Origin: Puffinus mauretanicus
Lineage: Eukaryota; Chordata; Aves; Procellariiformes; Procellariidae
Length of the DNA: 64,000 bases
Reading direction: 5' to 3'
NCBI GenBank assembly: GCA_023333565.1
Contig: JAJKFH010003083.1
Span: 186,001-250,000 of the forward strand
The translations under genes were made by a program, and so were the position numbers. Shown in pieces: positions 1 through 13,028 of this stretch. The stretch's first letter is position 1. The number at the start of each line of letters is the position of its first letter. The notes below the pieces were generated by a model. The model worked only from the letters and a program-made list of their open reading frames with translations, was not told the DNA's origin and ran no database searches.

Positions 1-512
1 ACCGATTTTTTTCCCAGACATGGTTTCTCGAATTTCCCTTGCCCCTGACAGTCGGGGTCCCAAATGAGGTGCAGAGGTTCTGCAGCCTCTCGCCTGGCTC
101 CGGGGCTGGGATGCCCGTGTTTAGGGTTAGCCCTGTCAGGCACAGCCAGGCACCCCGGGATCCCACCGCTGGGAAAGAGCTGTGCAAGAGATGCCAGCGA
201 GACAGGGCCTCCGCCTCCGCCTCCTCCTCCCCTCTTGGCTCAGGAGCTGCATTTACACTCAGGTGTTGTGCCAATTTGTTCAGAATAACTGTATTAGATC
301 ACTTCATTTTGGATACTAGTAGGAATGTGTGAGGTTTCCGCATCATTTGTACCTGTGATATTTAAAGCCGAGCTAATGTAATCTGAAAAAGCACATTTCC
401 CTGAAATGGAAACTCATACTGGATATGTCAAACAGAACATTTTAATTGTCTGTACCCTCACACTGCTGCATTTGTTAGTTCAACATCTCCATTCTACTCT
501 TCTGATAAATAG
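1..512. other. Window start, GC-rich patch, no firm gene
   Basis: The first 290 bases are clearly richer in G and C than the rest and stay open in two overlapping frames (39-332 and 64-288). Those translations are rich in Ser, Pro, Arg and Gly, as out-of-frame or GC-rich noncoding DNA gives, and I recognise no domain. The frame that leads into the candidate exon at 513-564 is open back to an ATG at 406. That could be an alternative exon start, but no good acceptor marks it. The patch could be the edge of a regulatory region or exon lying upstream of the window. Confidence 0.3.
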
Positions 513-564
513 GCCCCATTTAAAGGCAGAACAGGCCTCGCTCACAAGGTTGAGCAGCCAGCGG
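513..564 (+). CDS. Candidate internal exon A (unidentified gene)
   Basis: A 52-base stretch ends at a strong donor (GCGG followed by GTAAGT at 565-570). It is preceded by a modest acceptor (pyrimidine-rich run then AAATAG, with AG at 511-512). Read with its first base completing an earlier codon, it gives PHLKAEQASLTRLSSQR and ends on a codon boundary. The next candidate exon at 733-790 can only be read starting on a codon boundary, so the two join in phase. The intervening intron would be 168 bases, GT to AG. The 5' edge is uncertain because an acceptor ending at 479 is also possible. No family recognised. It could be part of a noncoding transcript. Confidence 0.3.
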
Positions 565-732
565 GTAAGTAGGATATTTTGGAAATGTGTGATGACACCC
601 AGAGAAATAGGGATGCTTTATCAGACAGCGCCTATCTAATTCATGGACAGAGATCAATATCAAGCTACCGTCTCCTCATCCATCTTCTGACTAAGCTGTT
701 CTACCGCCATATTCCCCCTTTCTCTCTCCCAG

Positions 733-790
733 AAAGATTTAAACTTTTTTAGTCCTTACACAACGAAGACTACATTTGGCACTAGAAGAG
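733..790 (+). CDS. Candidate internal exon B (unidentified gene)
   Basis: These 58 bases have near-consensus splice sites on both sides. Upstream is a long pyrimidine tract (CCCCCTTTCTCTCTCCCAG, AG at 731-732) with a branch-point-like TGACTAAG about 40 bases before it. Downstream is GAG followed by GTAAGTTT at 791. Only one of three plus frames is open. It reads KDLNFFSPYTTKTTFGTRR and leaves one base for the next codon, so the following exon must supply two. The candidate exon at 12962-13028 is open in that phase. No product is recognised. This is the best-bounded splice unit in the first half of the window, but it may belong to a noncoding RNA. Confidence 0.4.
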
Positions 791-3700
791 GTAAGTTTAT
801 CAGTTTATTAATAATAAGACTATTGCTTTTTCAAACTTTTTTGTTTACTGATTACATTGTAGGAGGAACACACCCTTACCTGTATGGCGGTGCTGGCAGC
901 AAAGGTGAAAGGGATCCTTTCTGCAAATGGGACACAAGTGAGGTGCCTCAAGCAAAACAGCTGTGCTGTGCTTTAATAACTCTGAACGTTCAGAGGAATT
1001 TATTCCAGGCAAGCAACTACAGTCAATCGCATTCTGCAGCTACATGTTCAGGGTGTTACCCTCAAACCCCCAAACTGGAAAAGGACTTCCATAGGCTGCA
1101 GATGAAAAATTACATGTTTCAATCTCCTCCCGGGCTCATCTCTCTGCATTCTGCACTACTGCAGAGTCTTGTTGAGATTTCTTTCTTGTCTCAACAAGCA
1201 GATTGGGTTGCTTCTCCATTCTAATCTAACCGCTACAACATTTCAGTAAAATCCTTCTTCTGTCCGTTATCCTCACTGAAGGGGTTGGGTTGGAACAGTT
1301 GCTCTCCATTCAGTATGTATATAAGGAGAAAGTAACCTCCTTTCTGGAGGTAGCTGGACCAATACAAACCCACTCTGAGAGCACAAGCAATAAGGGTAAA
1401 GGAGTTAATTCCCTTGGACTTGGTTTGATGCATTTTCGTTGGGGCTTATGCAGAAGCATGGAAAAAAAGAAAAAAAAAACTGGAGTAAAAGTGAAGAAAG
1501 GGAAGCATCAAAGATATATAGGACTCCATTATTGATTTTCTTTTCCAATAAACACAACACCTGAAACATTAACTTTTTACTCCTATCAAAGAGTACATTC
1601 TCTCTTTTTTTGGTACATATAAATAAAACACACACACTATAGACATACACACAGACATTATATAGTAGGCTTGCAAGCATAGGGCTGCAAATGTAGGAAC
1701 TTAAGCATCTTTAGGAAACCTTCATGGGATTCCATTTTACATTTGCTCAGCTTGCCATGCTTCCAGAGGGACTCTGCACGCCCACTCCACAGGAGACGGA
1801 GCCCCTGCAATTCTCTATAAAGTGCCACATCAATATAAAATGGCTACACATCAGTGATTAAAAACCCTCAAAAGTAAACGTTTAACCCTTCGTCATGACA
1901 CATACTCCCTCAATCTTTCCATCTGGCTCCTTCAGTCTGCTTCTGTGGCTTTCCATAAATGAGATTTTCTCTAGCCTGTTTTCTTAGAGTCAGACTTCTA
2001 CTAATTTGCTGTAATTTTTCTGCATATGAGGAAGGGAAAACATCCACTTCCAACCTTCAGCATTACGGTCAAGCTATTTCAGTTTTAGCCTGGATTATAT
2101 ATAGCTTGTACAGATCCAATCTATCTTACTTAATCATTAAAACAATTTTGTCTTAGTTGATTACACCTTTGATTAATCTCAATCAGGTCCCTCCCACTAT
2201 GGAACTTCAAGGTACTGGTCTGTTCTATTATCTGCTTACAATAAAATACAGTTTATTCTGAACACTACAATCTATAATGAAATGTTTGTTTAATGCAAAA
2301 GTATCTAAATTCCATGCAGTAGCCATCAGCGTAGCTCATTCAACCACACAATCTAGCTTTCAGATAATTTATGATCTATGTATTGGTAATGCCTTCAAAA
2401 CCCCTGTTCCTTTCCATCTGAATACAAACTAGGCATGGAAGGGTAGAAGTTTCAAGAAAATTTAATCCTAATCCCCACTATCACCTATTCCTTCTCTCAA
2501 CACACTGGGAAACCTCCTCTTCCCAGCACTTTCTTACTCTTCACACAGGTGGTAAGGGACGGGGAAGCGTTTGCGCGGAAGAATAGGCTTCCCCAAATCC
2601 CCAGCCTGCCTCCCGGTTCACCCTGTGAAATCAGGGCGTAGGGGACAGTGCAGGAGAGGAGCATCTTGGCTCAGCCCTCCCGTCCCCAGCAGAACTGCAT
2701 CTGAAATGATCCTGAACATGGAGTTTAAAACTCTTCAAGAGTACCAGAAAGCTTGTAAAAGTTGCTACACATATTATTAATGATAATTCATTCTATGATT
2801 TCCACCATTATACTTCAAACCACTTTCACATTGCTATTTCTTCTTGAGAAAGGCGGGTGAGTTGTTCTATTAAATGAAAACTCTATCTCACACTTAGCCT
2901 GGAAGTCAAAGTTATTTATTGGACATTTAGCTCAAGTAATTGAGTGCAAAAAGTGCTTTACAGTACCTTATTGCCGCATGTAAAAGATAATAGTGAAATT
3001 CCCATTGCTTTCAAGTAGAATTAACCACTATTCGAATAATTTACCTCAAAGGATACCATTTGTAAAATACAGTAAAACATAACATAATATATACACAAAG
3101 TTAATCAGCAGCCTACAGATCAGAAAGGCTAAACAATGCTGTTAACTTAAATCCAATCACTGCAGAAACTGAAAAAGAATTTCACAAAAATCTTGCTCAT
3201 GAAACAGTATTTTGGAATTTGTTGCCTTATTGCCAAGAAATTCTTATCAGCTGCCCTTACCTTTAGTTATTCCAGTTACAACTACCACTGTTTATTCTGA
3301 AAGCAGGTATACTCGTGTAACACCTGGTATGGCCACTACTCTTTCCTCACCACTTGCGTGGTGCAAGCCGTATAAAAAAGGGAGGCGGGCTGCAACCATA
3401 CACACTGGACTACCTGCCTGGAGGAGCCCTGGTCACTAGTGAGCACCTTGCCTCCTACCTGCCCTCCAGAGAGACGCTACAAGCACAGTCTTACGAGGAT
3501 GACGACTCCAAACAGTCGCCTTTCAACAAACACCAGGTCTGAGGAAGGACTCAGGATTGCCTGTTGAATTCTTCAGCTCCCAAAGTACAAGACTTCAGGA
3601 TCTGGTTCATAAATGAACTGCCTTAAGGTCATATGGTGAAGAATGGGGAAAAGAGGGGAGAAAACATAGAAAATGCAGAGATGAACCAGATGACAGCAGG

Positions 3701-6700
3701 CACAGATGGTAGCTAGATCGGACTGGCTCAGAGCAAAGAAAAAGCCCCAAATTCTTCAACTATGGGAACTATTCCCAAATACCCAGGACTGAAGCACTGG
3801 AGGATGGAAGTGAACAGCAAGTATAACTGCAGTAAAAGCTGAGAACAGTTCATAGAGAACATCCATCTGGAGGATACCTTCCTGCCACCAGAAGAATCAC
3901 ACGGACAGCAGGAGGGACTGGTGCTCTTGAATCGCAGAGCCATTCACCACCCATGCTGCAGTGAACAGTCTTAACAGGAGGCAGCAGCACTCATTTGAGG
4001 CTTGGGATGAAAGATCAAAGAGTAGAAACGCAGTCCCCAAGATCCAAAGGGACCGATAAAGTAGTTTTTGGAAGTAGGGCTGCATGTGCCTTGCTGGAGG
4101 TAATCATAGGATGGGCAAAGGGCAGGCTCGTGATAGCCTCAGCCTCCTCCTGATCCTGAAGGAAAAGTATGAAGAGCAGCTTTGTGGGACTGGGAGTCCT
4201 TAGTTCTGCCAGCTGAGTCTGGAGAAGGCAAGGAAAAAAGTTAGCACCTTTGTCAGGGAGCTGGTTGCCTGCTTGTCCCAGGAGAAATCCTCATCTGCAG
4301 GTTGTGGAGGCTGGAGCCCAGCAAGACAAGCTTTTTGAGGTTTGTAACCGATGGTGCCTTCAGAGCTTCCTGAAGTAGCAAAGGAGGACTGTAGGGGCAC
4401 ATTGATAGAGAGCACATTATCTGGTTTCTCTGATTTGTACATACTTTCTTCTTGCCTTATGAAAATTTTGCTTTTTTTACTCTTTACCCCATAGGTTGGA
4501 AATACAGGATAGAAAACATGCCCTCATCAGGGCACCTGACATTTTATCCAGTGGTCTGATCATTCTAACGGGATCCAAGTCTGATGTCCCAGACACTCAT
4601 TTTTTTTCCTTTTAGTCACTCCATGGTCTAATTTTCCCAGTGCAACTTATTATTCTCACTGACTCTTGTTAATGGAGAAGCTAGATGATACTAATGATAA
4701 AGCGTGTCTAATTCCCTTTTCATCTTGTTGGGAAAATTATATTTTCTTTCCTTGAGGCTTGCACTTTTCCTTCCCTCACGCCCACACATACAGACACAGA
4801 TTTATCTGTTTGTGATAAAAATGTCCAGCCTCTGTTCTGCAAATGAACTATAAATCCACAGCTCAAACCCACATAGAGCGACTCGCTAAATCCCATGTTC
4901 CTAATTGGGCCACACTCCCAGCTATTGAAGCCAACAGGAATTTTCCCAAATGAAGTCAGATCTGTGCCCAAGTACTTATTGTTAATTCAGGGAAGCGATC
5001 ACCTTCTTGAAATGCACTGCTCTCTGTTGTGACAGTGAGTTTGGAAGCTGTGGGGCAGGGTATGTGGGTCCACGTAAAATAGTTACACTATCTGGCTGTC
5101 GTGCTGATTTCCTCGGTGGTAATTCATTGCTATCATCTGCTTCCTGGAATCATTTGCAGACACCAGCTGTCAATGGGAGTTTTACATTTAGCCATAAGAA
5201 ACAAATGCATCTGGACACCAGATTTCTTACAGCTTTCTCTGGTGTCCATCATAACACTTCTGGGGAAAAAAAAAATACATCCAATTAGCCTCTTGCTATG
5301 CAATTCTTTCAAATGTTTTGGCTTGCAGGAATTTCCATCCTCCACCACTTCTCCACCTCCATTTTCTTTTATCCAATTGGAGAGATTCTCTTATAACCCC
5401 ATTTACCGGTATTTCACCTTAGGCTGACAGTTTTCAAATAAAATTCTCAAGGCAAAGACTGACACCAGAACCAAACGACACACAGTTATCACAGTGATGT
5501 TCATAGCTTTCCGAAATATCCAATTACCTTTGCTGCGTAACAGTCCATAGAGGTTTATTTCGATGGTCACTATAGCTGCCAGGAAACAATTGCTCAGGAG
5601 CCATTGATGTTTGTGGGTCTGCACCGGCTCACGCACACGGATGGGGCTTCCGAGCCCTGGTTTGGAAAGGGGGATGTACACTAACAAACTGCGTAGCCCT
5701 TGGATCCGCAGGCGTCTAAAGTAAGCGTCCTATTTTCAAGTGTTAGAGATTGCAAGAGAACTTCGTGTTTCACTGACATGCTCCTGGGTGTTCTCAAAGT
5801 CAAGCTACTCCTACTTTCAAGGTGCCAGCCTAGCTTTAAGACCTTGATCTTGAATACACCGTTCTAGCAAATGCACCCCTCTTGGACTGCCATAACCCAT
5901 CATTACCTGCTTATCATAATACAGACTCTACCAGAGCTCAGCAATGCTAAAACAGCCTAGGGCTGAGCCAGTGCTCATCAACCTGTTGTTGGAACCTGTT
6001 CCAACCCGAGATGGAAGATTTCATATGGATCAGACATCAGAGAATTTATATAAAACCAAATAGTGCCTGCTACTGCCATTCTTGTGCATCCACATTTTCT
6101 GTAAGGTGAGAAATAGATTTTACAGTGCTCATATGGAGCCATCATCAGGGATAGGGCTTCATCCTTCCAAGAGGATTTTGCAGTAGTCTGACACATCCCA
6201 GATGCAATTACAGCACTGATGACCTAACAGTATCTGAGCTAAGGTTCCTCTCAGACACACATCTACAAACACACTGCCTGTTTGGTTTTCTTTTTTTGTC
6301 CTGGCAGAGGTCAGACACTGCAACTTTTAGTGCTGATGTCCTAGAACTTGACCTGTCCTTGCCTGTCACTCAGACAATGACCTTACCAATACAAGTCTCC
6401 TATGCAAGATTAATTTTGGTTTTTTAAAGTTACACTTTAAGCAGTCTAGCACTTCCACCTCCCCATCTCCCGTTTAGCATGTAGAGCGCATACAAACAAA
6501 AGCAAAATATTTTTGCATCTGACTCACATTCTCTTTATCTCCTGGCAAAGAGGCTCTACACTGTATATTTCTCTGTGTTGGTTATGATGGCCATAAACTA
6601 TTTAAATTCCAGTAGCACCCCAAAGACGCAGAGAACTAACATATAGGAAGGCACAGCCTCTTCCCTCAGTGCCAGCTATTAAGACTTACCCTGCAATGCT

Positions 6701-9700
6701 ACTCTGATAGGGCATCCACATAATGTCCTTGCAGAGTCCCTCAAGACCCTGTATGTGCCAATGACAAAATTATTACAAACCATACTATGCACGTAAGGTA
6801 AGGCATATGCCAACTGACATGCGTTTTGATAACCCTGCTTTTTTCTTAAGGGTCTAGATGCTTTTTGCTGTTTTAAGCAGCCTACAATGCTGAAGCAAAT
6901 CATGAAACTGTCTTTGAATTAAGAAGGAGGAATATAGAGGACAGCAAAATCTGAGATCTGGAAAAACATGATCTGAAAGAGAAGTTGAAGGAACTGAGGC
7001 TGTCTAGACTAGAGAAAAGAACACCGAGGCAAGATATCATATAGAAAATGTAGCTATTGGACAGGAAAGAACTCCACTGTGGGTAGGAGAAGAAGCAATA
7101 GTTTTCAAGTAGGACAAGAGAAATTTTAGTCAAGTGTTAGGAAAATAAAACAAACTCACTCACAATATGGATAGTGAAGCACTAGAAAAGACTGGTTAGA
7201 GACGCTGCAATATCTCCAAGAACAGACAAGACAAGCACCCCTTGTGGATGAGCGAGGCATAGGCAGTGCAGCCTGCCTGCCTGCCCAGCTTCCTCAGTCC
7301 CCCCCAACTCAGCTCTTATGATATCCACAATCCTCTTATGAAAGAAGAGACAGATGAGAGAAGGCAAATAAAAAGGTCATTAGATCACATACAGTGCAAT
7401 CTGACACCAAAACTATGGGGGTTTTAATGTAGAGATGCAAACATGCTGCAGAACTATTGTAATACTGTTAACTTTTCTCTTATAATTTGGCTGGAAATGA
7501 CAGTTCGGTATTACACGCATGAGTACAGTTCCTCTACTCCTCCTCCAGGAGCATGTTATCAGTTGTATTATTATCTTTGCCTTCTGGTTAAGCTGTGTAG
7601 TGAGTTAATGTTGGTAATTGAAAAATGAAACTACCAATAAAAGAAAAATCCAAATATAAACATGATTTTAGTGTCTAACCCACTCTTGTCATTATCTCAT
7701 CTCTCAGTCTTCTTGACAGTCAGTATTCTGCCCCCCTGGTGTACTTTAGATAGACAAGGATCTGCTTTGTTCTGGGCTTACTGTTCACTGATAAACTAAT
7801 GCCTTCATAACAGGCTCACTATAAAGATAAAACAAACTGGGTGAAAAAGCAGAATGCTCACAAGCTCGCTACTTCAAGTACAGGATACTTTTCCGAGGTA
7901 TTTAGATGTCTACAAATGCAAACAGCTGCCCTTGTCCACCAGGTACCCGAGCAGACTATATATCCAAGTCACATCCTTCTCTGTATCTTCGAAACTTAAA
8001 CACCTTTTTGAAATTATATCCTACCTGTTTAATTTTATTCCTATCCAAATATATCCGTTTAAGCATATGTTATGATTTAATTCCATTGACTTCGGTTTCC
8101 CTGACCTCAGCAGTGATGATTTAATGAATCTCAGGACTCGTCTACTCTGGTGATCATTCAAGGTTAACACCTTGGAGTACATTCACCCTCAGATCCCAAG
8201 TGCTGCAGTTATCTATTCTAGCACTGTGTGCTAATTTAACTCAAGTGACTTTCTCAAATGCAATCCCAAACTAACTGAAACATGCATTATTCCCTGTGCT
8301 TGCCCTGAACGCCGATTAAGAGAAAATGCATTGAATTTTATGTATAGAGCATATTTTCCCCGTACCTACACTTAACTTCCAGTCACACTGATCTTAATTA
8401 TTTCCTCCTGAGGCAAGAATAAAACCTTGATCACAACTGCTCAGTTGCACAAAAGGACGATGGGTACAGAAACACCCCAAACCTGTACCCTTTGAGCCAA
8501 TGTTTAGTGATGCTGCCAGCAAGAACTTCTCCAAAGAGCTGTGGCTGCGTCCATCGGTCACAGGGGCCCAAGTGCTAAGCCCTTACACCCCATGCATTTC
8601 TAGAGCCACAGGAATTGCTTTGAAGGCTCTCCGATTTTTAAGTACTTGTATAGATTGAGTCTCTGGAGACCATGAAATAATTTTTAGTGCAAGAACTAAG
8701 AATAACTTAGCACTTACTATGTAAGGATTTTTTAATAAAATACAACAGAATTCATTAACAACATACGTCTTCCTTCAGAAAAACATGCAAGCAACATACA
8801 TCTTTCATTATATATTTCTTAATTTTAAGAAGCTATTTTTACAACAGTGTTCTTCGTAAGAGAAGACCATAGACAGAATACTTTGATCATGCAGCACTGT
8901 ACATCAGGGAGACAAGTCGCAAAATCAGACTAGCTTGATTTTTATCTCAGCGTCTCATAATCAAAGTTACACTTCCAATTTGAAAAAAAACTGGGGCTCG
9001 CTACGTGCATGTGGCAATGGTTAAGTATGGACATATTTATAATTACGTGGAACTCCAAGTCCAAAGCCTATCATTCCAATGTGCCCTTAGCAAAAAAACA
9101 GAGATTCAGTCAAGTATTAGAGGAAAAACCTTGTGAGGGAGGGAGGGACAGAAGGAGGAAACCTCTATTTCTCGTCAGCTACCAGCTCTGGCACTCAAAC
9201 AACAGTGAGTGATTTCAAACAGAACACTTCTGTGAAAAGTTGACATTTTACTTCAAGCTTTTTTAAAGGCCAGATGCCCTCACCACTTTCCAATGAAGAA
9301 AATCCAGAAAGAACTTTAACCCCTGGCAGAGTCTGAACTTGAGGCAAAACAAATCCAGATTTCTTGCTGCTTTTTAATGGAAAATACTTTCCCTTGTGCA
9401 TTCCCTGAAGTCATTTACAGAGTCTCATATGGTTTTCTCCCTTCTGTTAAAATCAGAGTGGTCCTGAAAGATTCTGAATTCTTACCAATGCAGAGTTCTG
9501 GGTCAGTGAAGTCCAGCAGTCACCTGGAAATAAGTAACCCAACCCCAGAATTATGTCCCCCTCCTACAAAACTTCAAAATAACAAGTTTTCCTATTATCT
9601 TAGGGTTAATTTCAGACAGCTATGGCAAAAGTACAGAAAGGAAAGAGAAGAACTAGCATATTTAATTTAAAAAAAACGAAAAAAGGAGGAGGAAGACAGG

Positions 9701-12700
9701 GGACCTCCAGATTGGAATGTAAAGAAGAAAAATGATAGGAAAAAGGAGAGAGACACCACCCCAACTCAGCCTGGTGTTGGCATACTTGAGGAGCCTCTTG
9801 GCCCTGTTTCTCAACTGAAATCCAGTCCTGTTTGCTGACCTTAGAAATGAACTGAATGAAATATGAGCCGCACTATTCCAACAGGACTAGCTAAAGGCAC
9901 TGATGTAGGTTTAGGTTTGGCTTTATGGAGATTTAAAGGACTCAAATAAAAGATTAAAAATAAAAGAGATTGATTTTAAAATATATCTAGTATTGTGAAA
10001 GAGCTTTGGTACCTCAATGATCTTTTACTGCCTTCTATCAGAGAACACACACGGGGCATTTTGAATTACTTTAATTACGTGTCAGGGTTATTGATGCACC
10101 GAACCCTGCCAGACATTCCACAACATTATCTTTAATCGCCAGCATTTTCTTATCTCTGTTCCAAGTAAAACTATTTTCAGTTTTTTATTGGATAAAAAGA
10201 GAAGGAAATACTGCTTTTAGATTGAATTTTTAAAGATAAAAAGCTCAATTTTCTCACTCATCATAATAAAATAATTATCACACTGGCATTATTTACCGTT
10301 ACAAACTTCAAAAAAATCTTTCTGGCTGAACACTAGGACTAAAATTCCTGCAGTTTCTTTAATACTTTACTAGAGACCTTGAATCCCAGAAATTCAAGCG
10401 CCAAAGAAAACAACAGTAACACTACCTCTCCTACCAATCCAGACTACCCTCAGCTGCGATGGAGACAAAGAATGGAACTGGCTATATGAATTTCCTTAGA
10501 TTCTTCCCCTCTGTGAGCCATCAGAAGAAAAAAGAAAAAAAAGGTCCTGAAATGAGGCTATCAGTGTAAATCAGCATAGGTCCACTGAAGTCGCGTTTTG
10601 GTCATTGAAATTCATATATATGATTACCAGAGGGTGAAATGCTGCTCTCAGAAAGATTTCCGGGTGCTGCTGTAATGGCATCCAAAGCGTATGTGCCTAA
10701 CAGCACTTGCATATTGTGAAGTTAGATGGCAACAAAACAACTTCATCTGCAAGTAACTGCAGAGACTAAACAGGACTCCTGGATTGAAACGGTGCTGCCC
10801 ATCTCCCTTCAAACTCGAATATCGGAAGAATTTGACAGAGCAGAACAAGCGAACTGAGGGAATTGCACATTTTGAAATAGGGATCAATACACTCCTGCTT
10901 GCTAGCAACAGGAATCAAAAACTGCATCTACTGAAATAACAGAGGGAGGGCAGGTGATGTCTGCACTGCGTTTCTGTCTGGAAAACTCAGTCAGGAGACA
11001 GCAATGCCCATTCTACAGCAGATGGCTCGTAGGACTTTGCCCTCTCCTCCATCCAGGTATATTGTTTAGGATGGACAAGGAAAGCAGGATGGATTTTGGT
11101 AGCAGTTGATAATACAATATCTTGATGTCTCATTTTGATAAGTGGGAGAATTACAGGAATTGCATATTTTACTACAGGATCAGATTTAAGCCTATTATCA
11201 TGGAGGACAGTCAGTGTACGACCACCCTATATTTGCGATATCCAACAAGCCCTCGTCCAGCAAGATGGTTTACAGTTCTTATTGTACAATGACAGTGGTA
11301 AAGCCTACTTAGGACTTCAAGTAGAGGTCTATACAGGATCTCTCTCAAGAACTCAAATTACTTCTACATCCTTCTGGGTCCAGGCTCCTTCCAGGATCTG
11401 AGCAGGAGGCAACAACCCATTGAAGGAAGTGGAACCTACCCTGAGCATAGATGACTTTTCCAATTTCTGCTCTTCTCATCAGTTGGGAAGTCTGCTCACT
11501 CTCGAACGTAAATAATATATTTACATTTCACTGAGGAAACACAAAGCAGCCAAATAATACAGCACTCTGACTCACTGCTGCACAAAAATCCCCAAACAGT
11601 GAGATCTGCCCCTCCAACAGCTGGGATCCAAAATTCTACCTCATTACGTGTTCCTACAGCACTCTGCAATATTTGTGCTATAACGGCCACAAAACATATA
11701 TCTGCTCCAAAATAGATTTTATCTTCTGTTACGCTCAATACTACCATCAGAGCTATTCCAGTTTACAAGGGACAAAATAAACGTCTATGGCTTCCTGCAC
11801 GGATCAGCTGAACTACAGGCCCCTTGTTTTCAACAGCCTGCCATCAGCAATCCTCAGCCCACCGCAAAACCCCTGCAGTTGCCTCCCTGCTAGTTGCCAG
11901 ATACAATTTTTGTGATCACTTATGCCCAGCAGTACCCTGACTCCTAGGCATACATATGTGGGTTTTGCCTCTTTTTCCAGGCTGTCTCTCTCGTTCCCAG
12001 TCCGATGAATACCATTGCCCAGCCAAGTGGGGGAAGCTGGGAAAACATCACAGTACTGATGACCGGAGAGCTATCCTATACCCAGAAAGAAATGCTGCGG
12101 CCAACTAGCCCCAGGGGTCTGCAAGCGAGGATTCCTGTCTGAGATGAAACTCAGTTTCCCCTCAGTTATATTTTCCCACCTGCAGCTATGTTAAAAACAA
12201 GCAGAAATAAAACAAAACCTCCCAAAAAAACCCAAGCAAACCACACCTCAGAGTTTTGCAGCACAGCTTTGCACAATTTATGAGTTCAGCTGAAGTTATG
12301 GGAATGGCATTTTAATATGCTGCATCGTTTCTCAGTTGCTGACTAAGACAACAGAAGAAAGTAAGAAGAAAGCAAATAAACAGAACAGGAACAAAACGTT
12401 GCTGCTAACCCCCTCAGTGCTCTGGATGTGAATGACCTCTCACATTCACATCACAGCATCTCTGCTTCACAAAAAAAAAAAAAAAGGAAAGAAATAAATC
12501 CAAGAAGGAATGCTGCAGACAGTATCAGTGGGAATTTTTCTCATCAACGTTTCTTTTTGTTAACAAACAAGCTTCTGTTTCTTCTAATGACTTTTCAAGA
12601 ACGATCAGCGAGGACATTACCAGCACCTTGAAGTCATTCCAGTTACCTAACCTGCTGGTGATTTTACAAGATTTTGTAGGTACCTCACGTATCCTTAAAT

Positions 12701-12961
12701 AGAATAAACTTTTGAACTCAGAATCTTGAATGAAGCTCTGCTTTCTGTTGTCTGCTGGCAATATTAACTTGCACAATTCTGAATAACAGCAGTAATACAG
12801 GCATTTGACACCCATAATTAAAGAAAAAGGTTATTACAAACACAGTTGGGTCATCAGCTTGATACAGATATGCCAGGTGCAAGGTGGCCAGCAGAAACTG
12901 ATATGCCACTGCCAAACTCAGAGACAGAAACACAGGCTTCCCCCTCCCTCTTCTGTTTCAG
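791..12961. other. Unexplained AT-rich intron-like DNA
   Basis: About 12 kb with many short random-looking frames, the longest being 133 codons at 823-1224, and no recognisable domain or repeat family. A GC-richer patch lies at 2550-2700. It includes a purine-rich stretch near 9660-9750 and an A15 run at 12471-12485. A plausible minus-strand splice unit at 880-920 is recorded under rejected items. I see no gene I can support here. If the exons on either side belong together, this is an intron. Confidence 0.5.
12471..12485. repeat. Poly(A) run, A15
   Basis: Fifteen consecutive A residues followed by a purine-rich tail. No target-site duplication or element body is recognisable upstream, so it may be a simple tract rather than a retroposon tail. 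Confidence 0.85.
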
Positions 12962-13028
12962 CTATTGGGAAAGCCACATCCTGCGCTCTCCCAGATGTAT
13001 CTCCGTCGTCTGAAAGCAGAAGAACGAG
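12962..13028 (+). CDS. Candidate internal exon C (unidentified gene)
   Basis: This 67-base stretch follows a strong pyrimidine tract (CCCCCTCCCTCTTCTGTTTCAG, AG at 12960-12961) and ends at a strong donor (ACGAG then GTAAGAGT). Two of three frames are open. Receiving the single base left by the candidate exon at 733-790, it reads IGKATSCALPDVSPSSESR, followed by arginine and threonine, and leaves two bases over. In the other open frame it reads LLGKPHPALSQMYLRRLKAE onward. Neither reading is recognised. The basic, serine-rich first reading could be a disordered, phosphorylated protein region, or simply noncoding sequence between good splice sites. Confidence 0.35.

Noticed and set aside
121..130. 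TTAGGGTTAG telomere-like motif
   Set aside because: Fewer than two units, so chance occurrence rather than an interstitial telomere.
880..920. Minus-strand splice unit (acceptor TCCCATTTGCAG, donor CAG/GTAAGG)
   Set aside because: The sites look good but the unit is only 41 bases, is open in all three frames, and no partner exons on the minus strand were found.
823..1224. 133-codon plus-strand frame
   Set aside because: No motif, no supported start, and composition like the surrounding noncoding DNA.
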